NCBI RefSeq assembly: GCF_030272615.1
Contig: NC_081414.1
Coordinates: 48,974,501 to 49,038,500 of the forward strand
DNA: 64,000 nucleotides
Reading direction: 5' to 3'
From: Cryptomeria japonica
Lineage: Eukaryota; Streptophyta; Pinopsida; Cupressales; Cupressaceae
The position numbers and the translations under genes are program-made. Below, in pieces: positions 12,509-24,800 of the stretch. The notes beneath the pieces were generated by a model. That model was not told the DNA's origin. It did no database searches and was given only the letters and a program-made list of their open reading frames with translations. The first letter of the stretch is position 1, and each line of letters opens with the position of its first letter.

Positions 12509-13500
12509 GGGTATGTGCAGGATCATGGTGTGCCAAAACAGGCCCTTAAGTGGCAATGAAATTTCAGAAAATCAGAGTTATGCAACTTGACATGAAAATT
12601 TGAATAAGTTGTGAACATTATTTTTAAAATATTTAAGAAGAGAATCTATAGAAAATTGAATTTAGTTTCTAAGCTACTAGTTGTTTTTTGGAAAAAAAAA
12701 TCCTATTTGATGAAAATTTCAAATTTCAATGCAGTGGTACTAAAATTTTAGGAAAAAGATAAGAAGTAGACGTATGCCTGACCACCCTAATCACAGTCAA
12801 ATCATAATATTTTTTTATAATATTTATAATATAAGTACTAGACTCATTTCCGGATAGACACATATTTTTTTATAATTTTTTATAAAGTAAATAATTATTT
12901 ATGAATTTTTTACTACAACTTTTCAGAAATTTAGAAACTCCTACGTCTGACTACCTTAACTTGGTCAAAACCTTATGATTTAAAAAAAAAAAAAATTCCC
13001 TACAGTAGACAAAGCATAGGATGTGATGCATGTTTTTGATTCAAAAAATGTTATACCATTTGAAAGTTACGAGTGTTTTTCAATCAGTCTATCAATCAAG
13101 ACTATTGTCAGAATTCAATTAGAAAATAAATAATAATAATTTATTAAAGTCGAAATAAGACAAGACTTATATTGTTGGAAAGATGAGAACGTCCTTAAAA
13201 AACCCTTTTCGTTTTATCAATTTTGGCTACAAAAAAAGTCGTCAGCCACCAGTGTAAAGTCTGGAAAATCAAGGAATACTGAAAAACACGTTTTTTCAGT
13301 TGACTTTCCAGGCTTGTCACTTCCAAGCCAAATCCCAAAGCATTCCCGAGCCGAAATTTAAAATTTAAAAATTTTACAACACAAATCGGATATCCGATTA
13401 TATTAGATATCCGATTTTAATAAGTAAATTCACTAACTAAATTTGCACATAATTAATCTAATGTTTATTAATATTTTAATATATTAATTTATAAATAAAT
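12509..13500 (+). repeat. giant transposon left end (type A)
   Basis: This segment, to about 13430, is an inverted copy (estimated 90-95 % identity by eye) of about 28290-29172, the right end of the smaller family member. It includes the terminal repeat, a TTAAGTGGCAATG segment, a stretch around TTCCAGGCTTGTCACTTCCA (13306-13325) and, near 13386-13420, two copies of the GGATATCCGAT palindromic motif. No coding frame is credible. Confidence 0.9.
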
Positions 13501-13513
13501 TAGTATATGATAT

Positions 13514-13519
13514 TAGGGA

Positions 13520-13560
<41 letters not shown>

Positions 13561-13561
13561 A

Positions 13562-13615
<54 letters not shown>
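13514..13615. repeat. (GA)n microsatellite
   Basis: About 100 bp of GA dinucleotides with short G runs at 13552-13560. It separates the type A end from the satellite, and a matching CT tract closes the satellite at 16680. Confidence 0.95.
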
Positions 13616-13617
<2 letters not shown>

Positions 13618-16600
13618 CCAAATTGTGTCGTTATGGGTCATATGGTGTCCTAAGGGATCATAGGACACAATATGACCCCTTAGGACACCATAAGACCCAT
13701 AAAGATCCAATATGGTGTCATAAGGGGTCATATTGTGTCCTAAGGGATCATATGATGTCTTAAAGGGGTCATATGACACAATATGACCCATTAGGACACA
13801 ATATGACTCATAACGACATAATTTGGTGTCTTAAGGGGTCATATGGTGTCCTAAGGAGTCGTAGGACACAATATGACCCCTTAGGACACCATAGGACCAA
13901 TAACAACCCAATATGGTGTCTTAAGGGGTCATATAGTGTCCTAAGTAGGACACCATATGACCCCTATGGACACAATAGGACCCCCTATGACACCATATGG
14001 TGTCGTTAGGGGTCATATGGTGTCCTAAGGGGTCATAGGACACAATATGACCCCTTAGGACACCATAGGACCCATAATGACCCAATATGGTATCTTAAGG
14101 GGTCATATGGTGTCCTAAGGGGTCGTAGGACACTATATGACCCCTTATGACACCATATGGTATCGTTAGGGGTCATATGGTGTCCTAAGGGGTCGTAGGA
14201 CATAATATGACCCCTTAGGGCACCATAAGACCCGTAACAACCCAATATGGTGTCATAACGGGTCGTATGGTGTCCTAAGGGATCGTAGGACATAATATGA
14301 CCCCTTAGGACACCATAAGACCCATAACGACCCAATATGGTGTCATAACAGGTCGTATGGTGTCCTAAGGGGTCATAAGGGTTAATGGGACACCATATGA
14401 CCCCTAAGGACAACATACGACCCCTTATGAGACCATATGGTGTCTTTAGGGGTCATATGGTGTCCATAGGGATCATATGGTGTCCTAGGACACCATATGA
14501 CCCCTTAAGACACCAAATTGTGTCATTATGGGTCATATGGTGTCCTAAGGGATCGTAGGACACAATATGACCCCTTAGGACACCATAGGACCCAAAGAGA
14601 CCCAATGTGGTGTCATAAGGGGTCATATTATGTCCTAAGGGGTCATATGATGTCTTAAAGGGGTCATATGACACAATATAACCCATTAGGACACAATATG
14701 ACCCATAACAACCCAATATGGTGTCTTAAGGGGTCATATTGTGTCCTAATGGGTCATATTGTGTCCTAATGGGTCATATTGTGTCATATGACCCCTTTAA
14801 GACATCATATGACCCCTTAGGACACAATATGACCCCTTATGACACCATATTGGGTCACTTTAGGTCCTATGGTGTCCTAAGGGGTCATATGGTGTCCTAA
14901 GGGGTCATATGTTGTCCCATGACCCCTTAGGACACAATATGACCCATAATGACACAATTTGGTGTCTTAAGGGGTCTTATGGTGTCCCATGACCCCTTAT
15001 GACCCCTTAGGACACCATATGATGCCTAACGACACCATATGGTGTCATAAGGAGTCATACGGTGTCCATAGGGCTCATATGGTGTCCTAAGATGTCATAA
15101 GGGGTCATGGGACACCATATGACCCCTTAATACACTAAATTGTGTCGTTATGGGTCATATTGTGTCCTAATGGGTCATGGGACAACATATGACCCCTTAG
15201 GACACCATATGACCCCTAACGACACCATATGGTGTCATAAGGGGTCCTATGGTGTCCCAAGCGGTCATATGGTTTCTTACGACCCCTTAGGACACCATAT
15301 AACCCATAACGACACAATTTGCTATCTTAAGGGGTCATATGGTGTTCTAGGACACCATACGACCCCTATGAACACCATATGACCCCTTATGACACAATAT
15401 AGTGTTGTTATGAGTCATATGGTATCGTAAGGGGTCATATGTTGTCTCATGGCCCCTTAGGACACAATATGACCCATAACAACACAATTTGGTGTCTTAA
15501 GGGGTTATATGGTGTCACATGACCCCTTAGGACACCATATGACCCCTAACGACACCATATGGTGTCATAAGGGGTCATATGGTGTCCATAGGGGTCATAT
15601 GGTGTCCATGGTTATATGGTGTCACATGACCCCTTAGGACACCATATGACCCCTAACGACACCATATGGTGTCATAAGGGGTCATATGGTGTCCATAGGG
15701 GTCATATGGTGTCCATGGGACAACATATGACCCCTTAGGACACCATATGACCCCTAACGACACCATATGGTGTCATAAGGGGTCCTATGGTGTCCTAAGG
15801 GGTCATATGGTTTCTTACGACCCCTTAGGACACCATATAACCCATAATGACACAATTTTCTGTCTTAAGGGGTCATATGGTGTTCTAGGACACCATACAA
15901 CCCCTATGAACACCATATGACCCCTTATGACACAATATAGTGTTGTTATGGGTCATATGGTATCCTAAGGGGTCATATGTTGTCTCATGACCCCTTAGGA
16001 CACAATATGACCCATAACGACACAATTTGGTGTCTTAAGGGGTTATATGGTGTCACATGACCCCTTAGGACACCATATGACCCCTAACGACACCATATGG
16101 TGTCATAAGGGGCCATATAGTGTCCATAGGGGTCATATGGTGATGACACCATATGGTGTCATAAGGGGTCATATGGTGTCCATAGGGGTCATATGGTGTC
16201 CTAGGACACCATATGACCCTTTAAGACACCATATTGGATTGTTATGGGTCATAGTGTGTCCTAATAGGTCATATTGTGTCCTAAGGGGTCGTTGGACACC
16301 ATATGACCCCTATGGATACCATACGACCTCTTATGACACCATATGGTGTCGTTAGGGGTCATATTGTGTCCTAAGGGGTCATATGTTATCCCATGACCCC
16401 TCAAGACACAATATGACCCATAATGATACAATTTGGTGTCTTAAGCGGTCATATGGCATCCCATGACCCCTAATGACACCATATGGTGTCCTAAGGGGTC
16501 CTATGGTGTCCTAAGGGGTTGTAGGACATAGTATGACCCCTTAGGACACCATAGGACCCATAACAACCCAATATGGTATCTTAAGGAGTCATATGGTGTC

Positions 16601-16680
16601 CTAAGGGGTCGTAGGACACCATATGACCCCCATGGACACCATAGGACCCCTTATGACCCATAACGACACAATATGAACCA
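13616..16680. repeat. 20-bp palindromic satellite array, giant-transposon copy
   Basis: The array is built from GGTCATATGGTGTCCTAAGG and its reverse complement, with about 10-20 % variation by eye. Orientation flips occur at the palindromic cores CCATATGG and CCTWAGG, producing perfect palindromes such as GACACCATATGGTGTC. Variants AACGACACCATATGG, CATAATGACACAATTTGG and CCATAGGGGTC recur in blocks. A landmark (GGTCATATGTTGTC) recurs at 14903, 15433 and 15971, so a higher-order repeat of about 535 bp is present. Long ORFs on both strands, encoding variants of YDPLGHHMT and GSYGVLRGH, are by-products of a 20-bp unit that lacks stops in some frames. Confidence 0.95.
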
Positions 16681-16862
16681 TCTCTCTCTCTCTCTTTCTC
16701 CTAATCTCTCTCTCTCCCCTAATCTCTCTCTCCCTCTCCTCCTCTTTCTTTCTCCCCTAATCTCTCTCTCTCCCCCTCCCCTGATCTCTTTCTCTATCTC
16801 TCTTTGTCTCTCTGTCTCTCTATTTGTCTATCTGTCTGTCTATCTGTCTATCTGTCTCTCTA
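16681..16862. repeat. CT-rich microsatellite (TCTC, then TCTGTCTA)
   Basis: A polypyrimidine tract grades from (CT)n with CCCCTAAT interruptions into TCTGTCTATC units. It marks the right edge of the satellite. Confidence 0.9.
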
Positions 16863-17193
16863 AAATATGACTAATAAAATTGGATATCGGATTTTATCGG
16901 ATATCTGATTTTTGCCATTGCCATTAATGTGGCAACAGTAAAAAAAAAGGCGGTAATGGGAAATTTTTTTGGGACCACAAATTTATACATTAAAATCGGA
17001 TATCCGATTTTTGTAAATAAAAAAGAGCCTTGTGGGCCATTTTGTGGATTCCAATGGTCCACAGTCTGCATATTCTATTTTCTATTGATGATCACAGGTT
17101 TTCAGATAGGTTGAGACAAATTTGTGCTTTCAAGAGATTCTTAAAGTCAAATCTTACATTGTCAATCATTTAGGAGCATCTTTGTGGAGGTAA
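16863..17193 (+). promoter_or_regulatory. transposase 5' region with GGATATCC palindromes
   Basis: Two clusters of the palindromic motif lie here: a pair at about 16880-16914 and AAAATCGGATATCCGATTTTT at about 16993-17013. They resemble motifs in the right end at 61362-61383 and 61877-61925. The region directly precedes the transposase ATG at 17194, so it should hold its promoter and 5' leader. No clear TATA box can be assigned. A role for the palindromes as transposase binding sites is inference. Confidence 0.45.
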
Positions 17194-17206
17194 ATGGGGA
17201 GTAGTA

Positions 17207-17998
17207 TGTTAGGATTCCCAAAGATACAGAGAGGGGGGGGGGGGGGTGAATCGGTATCTAACCAGTTATAGAATTTACTTGATTTAAAACATGTAAAACA
17301 TATCAATACAGTATACCGGTAAACCAGAAATAATGCAGCAAACAAAGACAACAACAACCACATGAAAAGCACACCATAACAAAGTAGTTTAACAAGGAAA
17401 CCGGGTGTGGGAAAAACCTCGGTGGGATTTGTGACCCAAAATATTTGCTTATTGGCCAATAAGTGAATATTACTCTTACAATAGGGGCCTGCACATGCAG
17501 GAAGGCCAAGTGCCTAGAGCTCACTGCTCAAATACAAAATAAGAAGTCACACTGACTTACAAAATGGATTATATAGATCCAATGTCTTGTACTGCTTCAA
17601 ATTAGCATCTGCTATACCAAATCCAGTACCGGTTTTAGCTCTGCTTCATACACAAACCCTTAACCTATAATTCACATATTAGGTCTGCCTTATTTCGCCT
17701 ATCACACTATTACAAAATGTTCTACAATGATCTCATACATATATGAGTCATATTACAACTCGCCATGTCGGCTTACAATGATTTTACAATTAATTAGAAA
17801 ATACATTATAAACAAAATTCCTATCGGCCAGGGTGTCGGTATCCTTCCTTTGTCTGTCGGTGTCCTATGTGCCGGTATAGAGTGTCGCTGCCGGTGCCAG
17901 TATATTGTCTTGCCGGTATCATATGATTGCAAGGTTGCCATCAATGACAAAACCTTCAATCACCTACAATTTCTCATTGGAGTGTGCATTTGCTAACA
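17207..17998 (-). mobile_element. solo Copia-type LTR, 792 bp
   Basis: TG...CA ends (minus-strand start TGTTAGCAAATGCACACTCC, plus-strand left end TGTTAGGATTCCC) with a perfect 5-bp duplication, TAGTA, at 17202-17206 and 17999-18003. A poly-G run followed by TGAATCGGT at about 17231-17252 and CCGGT motifs mirror the Copia-1 LTR layout, but the sequences are otherwise different, so it is a different family. No internal domain is present, so it is a product of LTR-LTR recombination. It sits 13 bases after the first base of the transposase start codon. Confidence 0.93.
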
Positions 17999-20260
17999 TA
18001 GTAGTCATCGGAAGTCTAAATGCAAAAGAAAACTTTGAAATGACCAAATTGAAGTGTATAGAGAAAGAGATAGAGAAGGTCATAGGAGGAGAAGACAAGG
18101 TATGTTAAATATTTCTAATGTTACTTCAAGTGAAGAGGAAATTGAATTTGAAAATGTGTCACAAGTTATTGAAAATAAAAATGTAGATTTTGAAAGTGAA
18201 AATTTTGAAAATGTTGAAAGTGATAATGAAAATGCTCAACATGTGGAAAATTTTGACATAGGAGGTGAAAATGTGGAAAACTTTGACATTGAAGGTGGAA
18301 TTGCTGAACCAAGTGAACCATATTTAACACCTAATTACTTTAGAAATGAAGACCCTCTCGTGGATGAAAGAAAAATTCCAAATCCAAGACCTTCAAGAAC
18401 CCCAAAATGGTTATTTGAAATTGATGAGAACATTATTGCGAATCTTGAAGGCAAGAGGTCAATAAGAACTGTTTGGTTATGGGCTACACAAATTTTTGAC
18501 CAAAATTTTAGCAATAAGACATTGACTGAGCAATGCCAAATCTTTGTTCAATTGCTAAAGATGATAAAGATGAGACCATTGCTAAACAAATTGAAGATTC
18601 GTATGAACAAGAAGATGGAGAGAAATTCTATTATTGCCAAAAAACTATTTGATGCTCTCAATTCTATTGGAAAGAATACCAAAGAAAGAGATAAGAGATC
18701 CGCTCGAAGAGTGATTACAACCTCCTTAGTAAGCCATCAATTGAGGAAGGCTCGTCAAATGAGACAAACTTGTGTTGATTTTAACATAAACCATAAAACT
18801 TTGGATAGAGCACTTGCACAAAGACAAAGACTTGACGATTGACTTCAACAAGATACATGGGCTTTTGGTGGGAGGCTTCCACGTGTTGATAGAAAGTTGA
18901 CTGACAATGTGAAGGAGGAGATTCAACAATTTTGGCACTCTAATTCTAGAGTGTCACCCAATGCAAAGGACGTTTTAAAATTAAGAATCGGCAACCGAGA
19001 TCGCACATCGCATCCCAAACATTTCTTGGAATCAAGCCAAACAATGTTGTACAAATTTTTTTGTGAAGTACATCCAACTTTGAAAATATCACAAAGGGCC
19101 TTTGAATATTTGAAACCATTTTATTGTGTTCCTCTTAAGATTAACAATACTTGTTGTTTCAAGTACCATGTGGAGTTTTCAATGTACCATGAACTTTTAT
19201 GTCATATTCATTCTACGATGCATACTAATGAGATGTTGTAGGAGTGTGGTGCAATGCTATTTCCGAGATCATCAAGAGACTTGCAAGATCTATTTTTATG
19301 CCCTAGAGATGATGGCTTCTATTTCTATAGAAATGATTGTTTGAATGAGAAGTGCTCAGAATGTGGTGGGTTGTCAAAGTTTGTTTCATGTTTTCATGAG
19401 GGCAGCGAACACGAGTTTGGAAAGAATTATGTTGAGAAAAAAAGATATGCGATAGTGAAATATACTTTGAAGAGTGGAGGTGAAGGTTCTAGATGCGAAT
19501 TAGTCTCAAGAGAAGTGAGTATTGCTGATTTTATTTTGGATTTTAAGGAAAATATTTTCTACAAGTATGCAAGGCACACCCATTGGTCTAAGTGGTTGGA
19601 TCAATAGTTCAGGATGTGTAAGAACTCTTTCCTGATTGGCACTATTGTATCGGTGGTTGATTTTGTAGAGAACTATACATTGCAACCACAAAATGAGGTA
19701 CAGTCTCAGTACTACAATTCAATCCAGATTGCTATTTTTGTTCACATTACATATAGACATGCTACTGATAGTACAGAAGAGGACAAGAAGATAATCAAGG
19801 AGTATCATTTTAATATGAGTGATGATAGATCACACTCCTCCAAGTATGTGCAACATTCTTTCAAGAAGTTTTTTGAGTTCTTGCATGAGAAAGATATTGC
19901 AATTGATTGACATATCATATGGTCAGATAACTATATGGGTCAATTCAAGAATGCTCGTATGTTTTATTGGTTGAGTAGAATGCATGTAGAGAGGTGTATA
20001 CCTCATATTTGGTGTTTTTTTGAGGGAGGGCATGGGAAGGGGGAGCATGATGGAGCAGGTGCATGTTTGAAGAGAGCTCTAGTTAAGGAGCAATTGAGGA
20101 TTTCAGGTGTAAATTTATCAGATGCACGTTCTATTGTTGATTGTTGTAGTTCAACATTGTCACATGGAGGTACTCTTGATTCAACAGTGACCAAATTATT
20201 TTGGTTGGTTGAGGAGGGCACAGTGGGAGATAGATTGGAATGTCAAACAATTAAAGATTC

Positions 20261-20705
20261 GGGTATGTGCAAGATCATGGGGGGCCAAAAAGTGGCAATG
20301 GAGAAAAAAATGCATTTTAAACCTTTCCAAACATGCCAAAATCTGCTTTGACTTTTTGTTTGGGGCAGGCAAAATTTGAATTTGGTTTGGTAATACCAAA
20401 CCAAATCAGATATCCATTAATATCGGATATCCGATATTAATGGATATCTGATTTGTGATGTCATACTTTTTCAAATCGGATATATGATTTTCTCAACATA
20501 AAAAATATAGTTTAGTAAAATGGGCATAACTTTTGCGTTTCTTATCAAAATTTTGATTTTGCACAGGCGTTGGAAAGACAATTCAGAGACCTATCAAATG
20601 GATAAGGTAGTTTTATGATATTATATACCAAAAATTAATTATAATCATTTGAAGTTAGTCCTTCAATTTTAAAACTTTAAATACTCACAAATTTTGCATA
20701 CAAAG
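20261..20705 (-). repeat. type B end of the non-autonomous member
   Basis: The first 45 bases (GGGGGGCCAAAAAGTGGCAATG after the terminal 20) match the right end of the giant element near 62020-62050. Inside are a nested palindrome around TATCGGATATCCGATATTAA (20423-20442) and a further GGATAT motif at 20476. Then follows a segment around GGGCATAACTTTTGCGTTTC that reappears inverted near 28205-28250. Confidence 0.9.
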
Positions 20706-21817
20706 TCTCATTTTTTCCTATCACCTCCTTTATCTATCACTTGTCTATCTATACTTATATAAATATATTCTATCTATCTCTTTCTTCTCTACTTATGTCA
20801 CTTATTTTCTCATCCCATATAGATAAATAAATTCCCAAGTTACATGCATCTTTGCATATATCTCCATCTTCCTATTCCTATCTCTCCTTCTACCACTCCA
20901 TCATTGCTACTCCTTATTTTTATATTTCTCTCTAATAATCTCCCTTCTCTCTATTTATCTCCCTCCTCTACCTTATCCTACCTATACTTATATATTACTT
21001 GTCTCTATCACCTCCTTTCTCTCCCTATCTTGTCTCCTCTATCTCTATATCCCTATAGATCTATCTTCATGTATATTTATATCTCATTATCTCTAAATCT
21101 CAATTATTCACTCCATCTCTCCCTCCATTTGTCTTAATCTCTCTATCACTTTATATCCATATCTATCTCTATCTCCATCTTCACATCTCCATCTCTTTTT
21201 ATATATGTTCCTCTATCTTTATATATCTTCCTCTAAACACGATTAATCTACTTCTCTGTCTCTTCCTCTTTCTCTACCTTTATCTCTTTATTTACTCTAT
21301 CTTTATATATCTTTGGCTCTCTCCCCACATCCTTCTCTATAGTGCCTTTATATATCTCTATATCTCCCTCTTTCTCTCTCGCCCTCTCTATCTATCCCTA
21401 TCTATAATCTCTATCTCTATTTCTCACTCTCTTGCACTATCTATATCTCTGTATCTATCAATATTTATCTTCCTTTATCTCTCTATCTCTTCATTTTTTT
21501 TTATCTCACTCCCTTTACCCCTCTCTATCCCTTTTTCTCCATCTCTTTATATATTTATCTTTGTCTTTAACTCTCTCTTTCTCTATATCTATTCATCTCC
21601 CTCTCCTTTTATCTTCATTTTTTAACTCTATCTTCCTCTCTCCTTTTCAATATCTAGATATGTCTACCTCTTTCTATCCATCCTTGTCCTTTAGTTTTTC
21701 TCCCTCTCACTTCATACTCCTTAATATCTATATCTCTATTTATGTCCTTGTCCTTTAGTTCTTCTCCCTCTCTTTAGCTCTCTTCACCCTTATATCTCTC
21801 CATATTTGAAACTTAGT
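20706..21817. repeat. CT/AT-rich simple-sequence tract (TCTATC type)
   Basis: About 1.1 kb of degenerate TCTC, TATCTC and TCTATCT repeats. ORFs rich in Leu, Ser, Tyr and Ile here are artefacts of composition. Confidence 0.9.
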
Positions 21818-24800
21818 ACATATGGTCTCCTAAGAGGTTATATGGTGTCATAAGGGATAATAAAACACCATATGACCCCTTAGGACACAATATGACCCCT
21901 AACAGCACCATATGGTCTCCTACATATGGTGTCCTAAAGGGTCATAAAACACCATATGACCCCTTAGGACACAATAAGACCCCTAATGACACCATATGGT
22001 GTCCTAAGGTTTCATAGGACACCAAATGACCCCTTAGGACACCATACAACCCCTAATGACACAATGTGGCATCCTAAAGGGTCATATAGTGTCCTAAGGG
22101 GTCATAGGACACCATATTACCCATAGCACCATATAGTTTCCCAAGGGGTCATATGGTGTCCTTAGGGGTCATAAAACACCATATGACCCATTAGGACACA
22201 ATACGACCCCTAACGACACCTAAGGAGTCATATAGTGTCCTAAGGGGTCATAGGACACCATATGACCACTTAGGACATCATATGACCCTTACGACACCAT
22301 ATGGTGTCCTAAGAGGTCGTATGGTATCCTAAGGGTCATATAACACCATATGACCCCTTAGAACACAAGAGGACCCATAACGACATGATATGGTGTCCTA
22401 AGGGGTCATATGGTGTCACGAGACACCATGTGACCTCTTAGGACACAATATGACCCCTAACGATACCTAAGGGGTCATATGGTGTCCTAAGGGGTTATAT
22501 GATATCCTAGGAACCTTTAGGACACAATATGACCCCTCAGCACACCATACAACCCCTAATGACAACATATGGTGTCCTAAGGGGTCGTAGGACACCATAT
22601 GACCCATTAGGACACCATATGACCCTTAACAAAACCTAAGGGGTCATATTGTGTCCTAAGGGGTCATAGGACATCATATGACCCCTAATGACACAAAGTG
22701 ACACCTAAAGATACCTAAGGGGTCATATGGTGTTCTAAGGGGTCATAGTACACCATATGACCCCTTAGAACACCATACGACCCCTAATGACACCATATGG
22801 TGTCCTAAGGGGTCATATGGTGTCCTAAGGGGTCATTGGACACTATATGACCCCTTAGGAGACCATACGACCCATAACAACATAATATGGTGTCCTAGAG
22901 GGTCATACAATACCATATGACCCCTTAGAACACCATATGACCCATAACGACACCATGTGATGTCCTAAGGGGTCATAAGACACAATATGAGCCCTTAGGA
23001 CATAATATGACCCCTAACAATGTAATATAGTGTCTTAAGGGCTCATAGAACACCATATGACCCCTTAGGACACCATACGACCCCTTACGACACCATATGA
23101 CCCTTTACGACACCATATGATGTCCTAAGGGGTCATATGGTATCCTAAGGGGTCATATAACACCATATGACCCCTTAGGACACCATATGACCCCTTAGGT
23201 ATCGTTAGGGGTCATATTGTGTCCTAAGGGGTCATATGGTGTCACGAGCCACCATATGACCCCTTAGGACACAATATGACCCTTAACGATACCTAAGGGG
23301 TCATATGGTGTCCTAAGGGGTTATATGACATCCTAGGAACCTTTAGAACATAATATGACTTCTTAGCACACCATACAACCCCTAACAACACCATATTGTA
23401 TCCTAAGGGTTCATAGAACACCATATGACCCCTTAGGACACAATATGACCCCTAACAACACCTAAGGGGTCATATTGTGTCCTAAGGCATCATAGAACAC
23501 CATATGACCCCTAATGACACTATATGGTGTCCTAAGGGGTCATATTGTGTCCTAAGGGGTCATAGGATGCCATATGACCCCTAACGATACCTAAGGGGTC
23601 ATATGGTGTTCTAAGGGGTCATAGGACACCATATGAACCCTTAGCACATCATATGGCCCCTAATGGCACCATTGGTGTCCTAAGGCATCATATGGTGTCC
23701 TAAGGGGTCATAGAACACCATATGACCCCTTAGGACACCATACGATGCATAATGACACCATATGACCCCTTAGGACACCATGCAATGCATAATGACATCA
23801 TATAGTGTCCTAAGGGGTCATATGGTGTCCTAAGGGGTCATAGAACACCATATGACCCCTTAGGACACCATGCAATGCATAATGACACCATATGGTGTCC
23901 TAAGGGGTCATATGGTGTCCTAAGGGGTCATAGGACACCATATGACCCTTTAGGAGACCATACGACCCATGAAAACATAATATGGTGTCTTAAGGGGTCA
24001 TAGAATACCATATGACCCCTTAGAACACCATATGACCCATAATGACACCATGTGGTGTCCTAAGGGGTCATAAGACACAATATGACCCCTTAGGACATAA
24101 TATGACCCCTAATGACATCATATAGTGTCCTAAGGGGTCATAGGACACCATATAACCCCTTAGGACATAATACGACCCCTTAGGACACAAAATAATTCCT
24201 AACGACACCTAAGGGATCATAGGACAACATATGACTCCTTAGCACACCATATGACCCCTAACGACACCATATGGTATCCTAAGGGGTCATATGGTATCCT
24301 AAGAGGTCATATAACACCATATGACCCCTTAAGACACCATATGACACATAAAAACACCAAATGGTGTCCTAAGGGGTCATATGGTGTTCTAAGGGGTCAT
24401 AGGACACCATATGACCCCTTAGGACACCATACAACCCATAGCACCATATAGTGTCCCAAGGGGTCATATGGTTTCCTAAGGGTTAATAGGACACCATATG
24501 ACCCTTTAGGACACAATACGTCCCCTGACGACACCTCAGGGGTCATAGAGTATCCTAAGGGGTTATAGGGAACCATATGACCCCTTAGGACACCATATGA
24601 CCCCTTAGGACACCATACGACCCCTGACGACACCATATGGTGTCCTAAGGGGTCATATGGTATCCTAAGGGGTCATATAACACCGTATGACCCCTTAGAA
24701 CACAAGAAAACCCATAATGACATGATATAGTGTCCTAAGGGGTCATATGGTGTCACGAGACACTATATGACCCCTTAGGACACAATATGATCCCTAACGA

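Noticed and set aside
12335-12556. Minus-strand ORF (MPLKGLFWHTMI) and its look-alike at 29125-29328 (MPLNGLFWHTMI)
   Set aside because: The shared peptide is just the type A terminal repeat read through; the rest is gag or transposase in the wrong frame.
13513-16355. Several ORFs of 65-127 codons on both strands (YDPLGHHMT, GSYGVLRGH repeats)
   Set aside because: They are translations of the 20-bp satellite; the same peptides appear on both strands and in two unrelated locations, with no start context.
20844-21758. Leu/Ser/Tyr-rich ORFs that look like membrane proteins
   Set aside because: They come from TCTC and TATCTC simple-sequence DNA.
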